Below are positions 8,724-16,892 of a stretch of DNA of 64,000 bases, in pieces. The notes beneath the pieces were generated by a model. The model was not told the origin of the DNA, did not search any database, and saw nothing but the letters and a program-made list of their open reading frames with translations. The position numbers were made by a program, and so were the translations under genes. The DNA is from JALZUU01 sp964441245 (lineage in GTDB: Bacteria; Bacteroidota; Bacteroidia; Chitinophagales; Saprospiraceae), in the NCBI GenBank assembly GCA_964441245.1, contig CAYTVR010000005.1, forward strand, positions 1 through 64,000, given 5' to 3'. Each line of letters opens with the position of its first letter. The first letter of the stretch is position 1.

Positions 8724-9374
8724 TTATGCATTACTCTCCATTGCAATACCCGAAGAACATCCTACACGATCCGCGCCTGCTTCAATTATATTTTGAATGT
8801 TCTTTATCGTATGAACCGTTGCAGATGCTTTTATTTTAATCTTCTCTGGAAGATATCTTCTTAAGAGTTTTACTGTTTCTAAACTTTCTTCTCCTTCCAA
8901 CATTCCTGTAGATACTCTAACAAAATCTACTCCTTTTTCTGCTCCAATCTCACAGAGTTGTTTAATTTCCTCTTGAGTCAACAAACTCGTTTCAAAAATT
9001 AATTTAATGATTTTACCTTTAGAATGTGCCGCAAGTGTTGTACTGTCAATATCATTTTTGACATGCGCCCAATCTCCTTTTTTAACGGCATTAATATTCA
9101 CCACTACTTCTACTTCATCCACTTCATCATTAACCGCTCGTTTGATTTCCTCAACTTTCGCTGGTGTCGCTGAATATCCCATTGGAAATCCAATGACCGT
9201 CACTACCTTTACTGGGCTATCTTTTAATAACCGAGCTGCATCTCTAATATAATAAGGCGGAATACAAACAGCTTTAAACTCATGTACTATCGCTTCTTCA
9301 CAAACCTGCTTAATATCATCTAAGGTACAATCCGGTTTTAAGATTGTATGATCTATAAAACTTGCCACATTCAT
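8724..9374 (-). CDS. deoC: DeoC-family aldolase homologue with altered active site
   Basis: The 216-residue protein aligns along its length with deoxyribose-phosphate aldolase, which reversibly splits 2-deoxyribose 5-phosphate. Conserved blocks include DHTILKPDCT, IGFPMGYS, IKASATVHT and GADRVGCSSG. Two catalytic positions differ. The motif F-[IV]-K-T-S-T-G, whose lysine forms the Schiff base (E. coli K167), reads FVRVSTG here with R153. The aspartate equal to E. coli D102 is E89. The third residue, the K201 equivalent, is kept as K182. The arginine codon is AGA. The frame is intact, so this is not a plain pseudogene. The fold is secure; aldolase activity is doubtful. No other nucleoside-salvage gene is adjacent. 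Confidence 0.85.
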   Translation of the reverse strand: MNVASFIDHTILKPDCTLDDIKQVCEEAIVHEFKAVCIPPYYIRDAARLLKDSPVKVVTVIGFPMGYSATPAKVEEIKRAVNDEVDEVEVVVNINAVKKGDWAHVKNDIDSTTLAAHSKGKIIKLIFETSLLTQEEIKQLCEIGAEKGVDFVRVSTGMLEGEESLETVKLLRRYLPEKIKIKASATVHTIKNIQNIIEAGADRVGCSSGIAMESNA

Positions 9375-9835
9375 CTAAGTAGTATCTTTTCTTGAAATTG
9401 TTTTCAAACGTTGGGCTAAATCAAGCCTCTACGCAAGATATTATAAAAAAGTGAATAACAATAACCTTTACTATGAAATATTAGTTTTCTATTTTCAAAA
9501 TTAGAGCATTTTAAAAATTTATCTTAGCTTGAAAATCAATAGTTTGTGGTTCTAAAGAACTAAAAATTAATGCGTTTAGTGGGCTAAATAAATTCTTTTT
9601 CAGGAACACAGGCCTGTCCCGATAAAATTATCATGGTTCGTAAAATATTGGTTCTCAGGCAATAAAAATCTAAGATTCATGAGGCCTTACTGGGCGAACT
9701 AAATTTAAACCTACACTTAACATTCAATCGCTAGTTTCACTATTTTAATCAGAACTAAGCTATTCATATATAACAAAAGTCAGCAATTGAATCTAATTGC
9801 TGACTTTTATTTTTTTTATATAAAAAAAATAGATC
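9375..9835. other. intergenic region between deoC and secA
   Basis: This 461-base spacer contains the secA terminator hairpin at its right end and presumably the promoter of the deoC homologue at its left. The middle contains no recognisable gene, tRNA or repeat. Confidence 0.55.
9775..9808. terminator. strong hairpin terminator after secA
   Basis: A perfect 14-base-pair stem (9775-9788 with 9795-9808) closes a 6-base loop; the arm reads AAAAGTCAGCAATT. It lies 28 bases beyond the secA stop. T-rich sequence follows on both strands, so it could work in both directions. A closely related hairpin lies after dnaN at 51000-51044. Confidence 0.8.
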
Positions 9836-12800
9836 TTAAGCTCGGCCGTGGCATTGTTTATATTTTTTTCCACTTCCGCAAGGACAAGGTGCATTTCTTC
9901 CAACTTTCTTTTCCATTCGTTTAAATGTTTCTGGTTTACGTCGACCCTGACCTGCAGCGGCAGCAGCAGCTTTTGCCGCTCCACCATCTTCTCTTTTATT
10001 CGTACTCACTTTACTCAGATCTGTTTTCTGTTCTTTTGCTTCTTCCAAATTCCGTCCATCTCTAAAAACTAAAGTTCCTTTTGCTAAATAAGAAGTAGCC
10101 TGCTCGTTGATTTGATATACCAATTCTTCAAATAAGGTAAAAGCCTCCATTTTATAAACTACTAAAGGATCTTTTTGCTCGAAAGAAGCAGCTTGAACCG
10201 ATTCCTTCAATTCATCCATTGATCGCAAATGTTCTTTCCAACTATCATCTATAATCGCTAAAGCAACTGCTTTTTCAATATCAGTCATAATCGACTTTCC
10301 ATCTGTTTTATCTGCTACCGCTAAATCTGCAGAAATTCCTAATGGCTTAGGTCTTCCGTCTGTAAATGGAATGGCAATTCGTTTATATTGATGACCTTGA
10401 TTCTTGTACACATCTCGAATAACTGGAAGTAATACCTCTGCAATTTTTGAACTTTTACGATCATAAAATTCTAAAAATTGTGTCTGATAACGTTCCACTA
10501 TTTCTGCCTCGTCACCTTCGTTGAAATCAACTGCTTCTATTTCCGGATCAATTCCAACCAGTCGCATAGAGTCTCGTCGGAATGTTTCGAAATTACCTCC
10601 TTGTCGATGTTCTATGACTAAATATTCCGTCAAGGACGTAAACATGTTGTGCAAATCAACGGATAAACGATCACCAGATAAAGCATTATTTCTCTTGGAG
10701 TAAATCGCTTCTCTTTGAATGTTCATAACATCATCATATTCCAGCAATCGCTTTCGAATACCGAAGTTATTTTCTTCCACTTTTTTCTGCGCTTTCTCTA
10801 TAGATTTAGAGACCATTGAATGTTGAATAACTTCTCCTTCTTGGTGTCCCATTTTATCCATCAACTTAGCAATTCGTTCTGATTGGAACAACCGCATCAA
10901 ATTATCTTCTAAAGAAACATAAAATTGAGAACTACCCGGATCTCCTTGTCGACCTGCCCGACCTCTTAACTGTCTATCTACCCGACGAGAATCATGTCGC
11001 TCTGTACCAATAATTGCCAAACCTCCTGCGGCTTTTACTCCTTCAGAAATTTTGATATCTGTTCCACGACCCGCCATATTCGTTGCAATTGTCACTTTAC
11101 CTGGTTGCCCCGCTTCAGCTACGATATCTGCTTCCCGTTGATGTTGTTTGGCATTCAATACATTATGATCAATTCCTTTCATTTTGAGCATTCGGCTCAA
11201 CTTTTCAGAAATATCTACGGATGTGGTACCGACCAAAACCGGTCTTCCTGCATTACTCAAATCGACAATCTCATCGATGACTGCATTAAATTTTTCTCTT
11301 GCCGTTTTAAAAACCAAATCATCTCGATCATCTCGAATGATTGGTTTATTGGTCGGGATGACCACTACATCCAATTTATAAATTTCCCATAGCTCACCTG
11401 CTTCAGTCTCCGCAGTTCCTGTCATTCCAGCTAGCTTATGGTACATTCTAAAATAGTTTTGCAAAGTAACCGTTGCATAAGTTTGCGTCAAGTCGCCTAC
11501 TTCTACATTTTCTTTCGCTTCCAATGCTTGATGCAAGCCATCTGAATATCTTCGGCCTTCCATCATCCGGCCTGTTTGCTCATCTACAATTTTTACTTGT
11601 CCATCCATTACTACATATTCCTCATCTCTTTCGAATAAAGTATAGGCTTTTAATAACTGATGAATAGAATGTAAACGTTTTGATTTTGCAGAATAATCGT
11701 AGATCAATTTATCTTTTGCTTCTCCTCTTTCTTCTTCAGACATCTCTTCATTTGATTCAATTTCCATCAAAGACGTCGCCATGTCAGGCATGATAAAAAA
11801 GTTAGGATCTTCTCCACCTTTGGCCAAGAATTCTGCTCCTTTTTCCGTTAAATCAATCGTTCTTGTTTTTTCTTCAATGGTAAAAAGAAGCGGTTCATCA
11901 ACTAAATGCATGTTTTTGGATTGTTCCTGCATGTAGTGATTTTCTGCTTTCTGCAGATTTACTTTAATTCCTTCTCCACTTAGGTATTTAATTAAAGGTC
12001 TATTTTTTGGTAACGCTCGGTGAGCTCTTAATAAAGCCATTCCGGATTCTCCTTCTTCCACACCAATATAGCCATCATTAAAGTGACTTTTAGCTTCCGC
12101 TAAATATTGAGTTGCTAACTTACGTTGAGCAGCGATCAGTCTTTCTACTCTAGGCTTTAGTAATTCATATTCTTGTTCTTCCGAACCTTTTGGAACTGGT
12201 CCAGATATAATCAATGGTGTTCGGGCATCATCCACTAAAACAGAATCAACCTCATCAATCATGGTATAATGATGCTTACGCTGCACTCTTTCTTCACTAG
12301 ATCGAACCATGTTATCTCTTAGATAATCAAACCCATATTCGTTATTCGTTCCGTAAGTGATATCTGCTCGATAAGCATTATACCGTTGTTTGGAGTGTGG
12401 TTTATGTTTGTCGATACAATCAACTGTCAATAACAAAAATTCGAAAATAGGTCCAACCCATTCTCCATCACGACGAGCCAGATAATCATTGACTGTAATC
12501 ACGTGTACACCTTCTCCACTCAAGCCATTCAAATAGGCTGGAAGTGTGGCTACCAATGTTTTTCCTTCACCTGTTGCCATCTCCGCAATTTTTCCATCAT
12601 GCAAAACCATTCCACCAATCAACTGAACATCGTAGTGTACCATGTTCCAGACAATTTCTCCACCAGCTGCCGTCCAAGTATTTTTCCAGTTCGCTTTATC
12701 CCCATCAATTAAAATATAATTTTTCTGTGCAGCTAAATCCCTATCATGTTCTGTAGCTGTTACCGTCATCGTTTCATTGTTGGTAAACCGATAACAAGTT

Positions 12801-13156
12801 TCTTTAACCACTGCAAATGCTTCTGGAAGGATTTCTTTTAATACATCTTCTAAATGCTTATCGCGTTCTTCTTTGAGTCTATCGATCTCTTTGAAAAGTT
12901 CTTCCTTTTGGGAAAAATCTTCCTCCGTACGCGATTCCTCTTCTATTTTTTTAATATCAGCATCAATTCCGGCCAAATGCTCTGCGATTCGTTCTCTGAA
13001 TTCTAGAGTCTTTCCTCTCAGTTCATCATTACTTAAGCTTTTCAATCGCTCGTATTCTTGATTGATTTCCTCGACGATCGGAGTATAATTTGCTACATCT
13101 CGGTCATACTTGGTTCCGAAAATTTTACCGATAGATTTACTAATAAAGTTGAACAT
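9836..13156 (-). CDS. secA: preprotein translocase ATPase SecA
   Basis: An 1106-residue SecA, the motor that drives unfolded preproteins through SecYEG. Walker A is MATGEGKT (about residue 190). The DEAD motif is in MIDEVDSVLVDDARTPLIIS. The second helicase domain has VTIATNMAGRGTDIKIS and RQLRGRAGRQGDPGSS. The C-terminus has the zinc/SecB-binding motif APCPCGSGKKYKQCHG after a low-complexity Ala-rich linker. It is longer than the about 900-residue enterobacterial protein, largely because of an insertion around 330-460, a feature I recall for Bacteroidota SecA. It is monocistronic, with its own terminator and a candidate promoter 164 bases upstream. Confidence 0.98.
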   Translation of the reverse strand: MFNFISKSIGKIFGTKYDRDVANYTPIVEEINQEYERLKSLSNDELRGKTLEFRERIAEHLAGIDADIKKIEEESRTEEDFSQKEELFKEIDRLKEERDKHLEDVLKEILPEAFAVVKETCYRFTNNETMTVTATEHDRDLAAQKNYILIDGDKANWKNTWTAAGGEIVWNMVHYDVQLIGGMVLHDGKIAEMATGEGKTLVATLPAYLNGLSGEGVHVITVNDYLARRDGEWVGPIFEFLLLTVDCIDKHKPHSKQRYNAYRADITYGTNNEYGFDYLRDNMVRSSEERVQRKHHYTMIDEVDSVLVDDARTPLIISGPVPKGSEEQEYELLKPRVERLIAAQRKLATQYLAEAKSHFNDGYIGVEEGESGMALLRAHRALPKNRPLIKYLSGEGIKVNLQKAENHYMQEQSKNMHLVDEPLLFTIEEKTRTIDLTEKGAEFLAKGGEDPNFFIMPDMATSLMEIESNEEMSEEERGEAKDKLIYDYSAKSKRLHSIHQLLKAYTLFERDEEYVVMDGQVKIVDEQTGRMMEGRRYSDGLHQALEAKENVEVGDLTQTYATVTLQNYFRMYHKLAGMTGTAETEAGELWEIYKLDVVVIPTNKPIIRDDRDDLVFKTAREKFNAVIDEIVDLSNAGRPVLVGTTSVDISEKLSRMLKMKGIDHNVLNAKQHQREADIVAEAGQPGKVTIATNMAGRGTDIKISEGVKAAGGLAIIGTERHDSRRVDRQLRGRAGRQGDPGSSQFYVSLEDNLMRLFQSERIAKLMDKMGHQEGEVIQHSMVSKSIEKAQKKVEENNFGIRKRLLEYDDVMNIQREAIYSKRNNALSGDRLSVDLHNMFTSLTEYLVIEHRQGGNFETFRRDSMRLVGIDPEIEAVDFNEGDEAEIVERYQTQFLEFYDRKSSKIAEVLLPVIRDVYKNQGHQYKRIAIPFTDGRPKPLGISADLAVADKTDGKSIMTDIEKAVALAIIDDSWKEHLRSMDELKESVQAASFEQKDPLVVYKMEAFTLFEELVYQINEQATSYLAKGTLVFRDGRNLEEAKEQKTDLSKVSTNKREDGGAAKAAAAAAGQGRRKPETFKRMEKKVGRNAPCPCGSGKKYKQCHGRA

Positions 13157-13512
13157 AATTGTATTGATTAAAAGCCAATAATTGACTTAAGTGATCAGAA
13201 GGAATATTGCAGTTGTTTTAAATATAACTCACTAAGACAACTACCTATTTTAAACTAGTTTTGAAAAGCATTGTTGCCTTTATAGTAATCATAAAACTAC
13301 GTACTAGCTTATAAAACGTCAAAGATACAGAATGTACTTTGTTCCACACATTTTGTACCATTCCAAAAAGTATAAAATTTTACGCCAAAATGACGCCTTC
13401 ATTAACAAGTTAACTGACAGATTGCCAATTTACAACTAATCTGGAATGAGAATATCCAAGATTTTGTCAAATAAGCTATTTTTATTATTTATTACCTGAA
13501 TACCTATATAAA
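13157..13512. other. divergent intergenic region, secA and lipoprotein gene
   Basis: This 356-base region separates two divergent genes and should hold both promoters. A secA promoter element is visible at 13320-13327. I see no additional gene or repeat. Confidence 0.5.
13320..13327 (-). promoter_or_regulatory. candidate -7 element of secA
   Basis: The minus strand reads TATCTTTG, a perfect Bacteroidota -7 element. No TTG stands at the expected -33 spacing; TGTGTGG is there instead. It lies 164 bases upstream of the secA start, so the leader would be long. Confidence 0.4.
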
Positions 13513-14262
13513 ATGATCAAGTCCCTTACAAAGTTTTCTTTTTACTTCGCTTTTTTTCTTTTGTTATTTTTCTCTGCATGTAATTTTTCAGATACCCAAA
13601 ACATTAAAGATTTTTATTTTCCTTTCGAGGATCTAAAAAATGGGAGAGTCTACGAATATCGTCCTATCAATGATCAAAATCAACCTGTTGAATATTGGTA
13701 TTACCGGACGGTTGAAAGTGACAGTGCTACTTACTTTACAGGAAATTACTATGATCATAACTTTGTCGTTCGTCAATTTTCGAATGAAGAGGTCATTTCA
13801 AATGGCACTTTGTTACATAGCTATTTTTTATACCAAACTGATTCTTTAGGGCTTCAAACACAAGTACCTGCTATTATTGAATCGGGAAATGTTTTTCCTT
13901 TTGAAGTAAAAGATTCATCAGGTGTATTTTTGATGAAATTGAAATGGATTTTTCAAGAAGAACCTGAGATCAGTACGACACTTATTCGCAATCGTCGTTA
14001 TATGGGAAAAACGAAATATACTTTTAAGAATAAAGCATGCGATGCCGTTTCTTTTAAACTAACAGAATTAGTGGACGACTTTAATAACGGTCATTTAGAA
14101 CCGCCTCAATATAGTGGTCAAGAAATTTACGCTAAAGGTTTAGGCTTGGTCTATTATAAAAAGGAAATCAATGACAATCTTACTTTAGAATATGAGTTGG
14201 TCGATACTTTCAGTATGAAAAAATTAGAGTTGATGTATCAAGGAACGATTGGAATGAAATAA
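13513..14262 (+). CDS. predicted lipoprotein of unknown function
   Basis: I do not recognise this 249-residue protein. It begins with a hydrophobic signal sequence ending in a lipobox (FFSAC, cysteine at about residue 23), so it should be a lipid-anchored envelope protein. The mature part is rich in aromatic and beta-forming residues (EYWYYRTVES, YFTGNYYDH) with no membrane helix, suggesting a compact beta-rich domain. It stands alone on the plus strand between minus-strand genes, so context gives no functional hint. Confidence 0.75.
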   Translation: MIKSLTKFSFYFAFFLLLFFSACNFSDTQNIKDFYFPFEDLKNGRVYEYRPINDQNQPVEYWYYRTVESDSATYFTGNYYDHNFVVRQFSNEEVISNGTLLHSYFLYQTDSLGLQTQVPAIIESGNVFPFEVKDSSGVFLMKLKWIFQEEPEISTTLIRNRRYMGKTKYTFKNKACDAVSFKLTELVDDFNNGHLEPPQYSGQEIYAKGLGLVYYKKEINDNLTLEYELVDTFSMKKLELMYQGTIGMK

Positions 14263-14434
14263 GAGGTTTTCAATAAAAAATGCTTCGAGATTTGTCCCCC
14301 CGAAGCAATGCATTAAACGAATATCACTATAAATGTAATACCTATAAAATATTCATTTTATCAAGGAGATTCCAATTTTAACGATAAACGAGAATGAAAA
14401 TACGACGAAGGGAAAACAAGGTAATTACAAAAGA

Positions 14435-15139
14435 TTAAACCAATATACGACGGTCTTCGTTTTTGCTATTTCCTTTCCCTTTATTAATTCGTTTCACAAA
14501 AGCATTCACTTTTTTATTCACTCTGAAACGATGAAAGAGATCGCCACTTAAAAGAATAAACCAACCGAAAGCAAAAATAATGTTTCTCACCATTTCAACA
14601 CTATTTGCATAATCTTCGAAAAGAGGTCGGATGACGATTAGTTCTATACCAATAATCAGTGCTGCAATAAGGAAAGATAGAACGCTAGCTGCTCGTGTTT
14701 TTTTAAGAAAAGTAGGCTTGTTTTGTCGGACACATTTTTTTAGAAAACGAATGGTAACTTGATTCGTTGTATCCATTTTGACTAATTCTCGAAGAATGTG
14801 CTCTGCCTTTTTATACTCTAATAGATTATAATGCGAAGCTGCTTTTTTGAATAGCAATTCAAAGTAAACATCTTGTCCTTGATAAAATTTAATGTTATGC
14901 TCTATGGTTGTCTCAATTGCTTGATCTGCAACTTCTAAATGATTTTGATAAGCTCCCATTTCAAAAAGTGCATCTCCATAAGCTAAGAATAATTCGAAGT
15001 ATTCATCAAAGTCTAATCGTTTGATATCATTCTCACTGTCCTCATAAAATTGGACAATACTACGATATTCATGAAGTCCAATTTCTTTGAACTCCTGATA
15101 AACTTTAGAATGAAAAAAAGAATCAGAGTAACGCATCAC
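14435..15139 (-). CDS. TPR-like membrane protein of unknown function
   Basis: A 234-residue protein whose first about 150 residues are helical and look like TPR units, for example FELFLAYGDALFEMGAYQNHLEVADQAI and YNLLEYKKAEHILREL. Two hydrophobic segments follow at about 163-185 and 195-212, then a short basic tail. This predicts a cytoplasmic TPR domain anchored by a helical hairpin. It lies 35 bases downstream of the cyclase-family gene in the same direction. I recognise no named family. Confidence 0.72.
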   Translation of the reverse strand: MMRYSDSFFHSKVYQEFKEIGLHEYRSIVQFYEDSENDIKRLDFDEYFELFLAYGDALFEMGAYQNHLEVADQAIETTIEHNIKFYQGQDVYFELLFKKAASHYNLLEYKKAEHILRELVKMDTTNQVTIRFLKKCVRQNKPTFLKKTRAASVLSFLIAALIIGIELIVIRPLFEDYANSVEMVRNIIFAFGWFILLSGDLFHRFRVNKKVNAFVKRINKGKGNSKNEDRRILV

Positions 15140-15174
15140 TAGTACATTTAAAGTCTGTTTAAGTAAAGCTAAAA

Positions 15175-15933
15175 TTATTCTTTTAGCTGTGTCAATTCAT
15201 ATAATACTGGTTTACTGGGACTGACGTCTAATTCAAAACTGGCTATTCCTATGTTTAACAAATAAAGACCATCTTTGATTTGATTTGGTACGTAAATTAA
15301 CTCCGTAATGGTGCAATTTTTACGTACAGCTGACGGAAAACGCCAAAAAGTCTTATGTGACAATAGTTTTCCATCATCTTCTTCTCTATCTACAGAAGGA
15401 AGATCAATAAGTAGGTGATTGATTCCACAATTGACTATATAGTCTGTGGCTTTAGAATCTAGATAAACTGGATTGCTGCCGGAATAGTTGGTCCTCAATT
15501 TCAAGTCGTCGTTCGGCAATGTGCGTATAACTAATGCTTCTGTTTCATTGGTTTCTATCAGATCCTTTATTTGTTCTAGATAGATCACCCGATCTCCATT
15601 TTGGGCCTTTTGAGGATAAACACTAATTACTTTAGCAATATAATGAAATTTTTCTAAACTTTCATTAATTGTGTACTTTTCCTTAGCAATATGTCCAACA
15701 CATTCTGTATGTGTTCCGTTGCCATGAGGATTAATTTTAATATTAAAAAAATTGACGATTCCTCCTTCCTTTGTGGAGCCAATGAAATCTCCCATTACCA
15801 CTGGTGCTACCTCAAATACTGGCGCATAAAAACAATTGACTTGTGCTTCTTCTCGTAGAGGAATAGAAATATCCCTAGGCTTGGATAGATCAACTTGAAA
15901 ATTTTTATCCTGATGTTGAAGAGTGATAAGCAT
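15175..15933 (-). CDS. cyclase-family hydrolase (kynurenine formamidase-like fold)
   Basis: This 252-residue protein belongs to the cyclase/KynB-like family of metal-dependent hydrolases. The family metal motif H-x-G-T-H-x-D is present in changed form, HGNGTHTECVGHI, with the aspartate replaced by glutamate and the first histidine shifted. The C-terminal block LLIDLPSVDREEDDG followed by SHKTFW fits the family's second conserved region. Kynurenine formamidase activity should not be assumed: no kynurenine-pathway gene is near and the motif differs. It is followed by the TPR membrane gene and preceded by nadK. Confidence 0.75.
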   Translation of the reverse strand: MLITLQHQDKNFQVDLSKPRDISIPLREEAQVNCFYAPVFEVAPVVMGDFIGSTKEGGIVNFFNIKINPHGNGTHTECVGHIAKEKYTINESLEKFHYIAKVISVYPQKAQNGDRVIYLEQIKDLIETNETEALVIRTLPNDDLKLRTNYSGSNPVYLDSKATDYIVNCGINHLLIDLPSVDREEDDGKLLSHKTFWRFPSAVRKNCTITELIYVPNQIKDGLYLLNIGIASFELDVSPSKPVLYELTQLKE

Positions 15934-15949
15934 TTTTGCGAGTTGTTGG

Positions 15950-16000
15950 TTCGTGGTTATTGGACGTTAATTATTGGTTGGCTCAACCAATAACCACGAA
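15950..16000 (-). terminator. nested hairpin after nadK
   Basis: Two left arms compete for one right arm. TTCGTGGTTATTGG (15950-15963) matches CCAATAACCACGAA (15987-16000) perfectly over 14 bases. The closer TTATTGGTTG (15971-15980) pairs with CAACCAATAA around GCT. It lies just past the nadK stop. A T-tract is missing on the minus strand, so a terminator role is only likely, and a switch between the two folds is possible. Confidence 0.45.
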
Positions 16001-16004
16001 AAAA

Positions 16005-16892
16005 TTAATGATTTCGAGAATCAATTCCCCACCTTAGTTTTTCTCGGATTGTTTTGAGGAAGCTTCGGTCATGTAATCGCACCAATTTTACGCTAAAATC
16101 ACATTTTCTTACAGCCAATTGATGCTCAGCAGTAATCGTTTCAAAACGAGAATCTAGTGTACAAAGAAAATTCTCTGTTCTTCCTTCTATTTCAAAAGAA
16201 ATAACAGAATTATCAGACAAAACAATTGGACGAACATTTAGATTGTGCGGAGCTACTGGTGTAATCACAAAGTTACCTGAATTTGGGAAAATAATAGGGC
16301 CACCACAACTCAATGAATAACCGGTAGAACCGGTAGGAGTCGCGATAATAATTCCATCTGCCCAGTAAGAACTTAGGTAGGCACCATTGACATAAGCATG
16401 AATGATAATCATGGAAGAAGTATCTCGCTTCAATAAAGTCAAATCATTCAGTGCAAAACGAGTTTCTCCAAAAAGAGGTAAGTTAGATTCTAGAAACAAC
16501 AAACTTCTTTCCTCCAAGATATACATCCCTCGTTGCAAAGCTCCAATAGCTTCTTTGATTTTATCTTTTTCAATGTCCGCTAAAAAACCCAATCGCCCTA
16601 AATTGATCCCCAAAATTGGCACATTGCTATCCCGAACTTCTGTAATTGCATTGAGGATTGTTCCATCACCACCAAGAGTAATGACATAATCAAATCTTCT
16701 AACTTGAAAATCCAAATAACTTGCAAAACGACCTACATCTCTTTTAAAAACTATTTTATGTTCTTTTAACTGTTTGAGATAGGGCTCATAAACAAAAGCG
16801 TTGATACGCTCCTCATGAAGTATATCAAACAGACTTTGAATAAAAGGAATATCCTTTTCTTTGACCTTCTTTCCGTAAACAACTATTTGCAT
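16005..16892 (-). CDS. nadK: NAD kinase
   Basis: The 295-residue enzyme phosphorylates NAD to NADP. It has the family signature LGGDGTILNAI, the following GINLGRLGFLADIEKD, and the NAD-binding blocks ALNDLTLLKRD and ATPTGSTGYSLSCGGPII. Length is normal and no key residue is missing. Its ATG overlaps the stop of the upstream BamA-like gene by one base (TAATG at 16891-16894), so the two are translationally coupled, with a CBS-domain gene further upstream. Confidence 0.96.
   Translation of the reverse strand: MQIVVYGKKVKEKDIPFIQSLFDILHEERINAFVYEPYLKQLKEHKIVFKRDVGRFASYLDFQVRRFDYVITLGGDGTILNAITEVRDSNVPILGINLGRLGFLADIEKDKIKEAIGALQRGMYILEERSLLFLESNLPLFGETRFALNDLTLLKRDTSSMIIIHAYVNGAYLSSYWADGIIIATPTGSTGYSLSCGGPIIFPNSGNFVITPVAPHNLNVRPIVLSDNSVISFEIEGRTENFLCTLDSRFETITAEHQLAVRKCDFSVKLVRLHDRSFLKTIREKLRWGIDSRNH

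Noticed and set aside
10994..11392. 132-codon open frame on the plus strand inside secA
   Set aside because: Antisense to conserved SecA helicase motifs, no recognisable domain, rich in Cys/Ile/Ser as expected from a shadow frame.
14280..14308. Hairpin TGCTTCG/CGAAGCA after the plus-strand lipoprotein gene
   Set aside because: Only 7 base pairs and no T-tract; too weak to call as a terminator.
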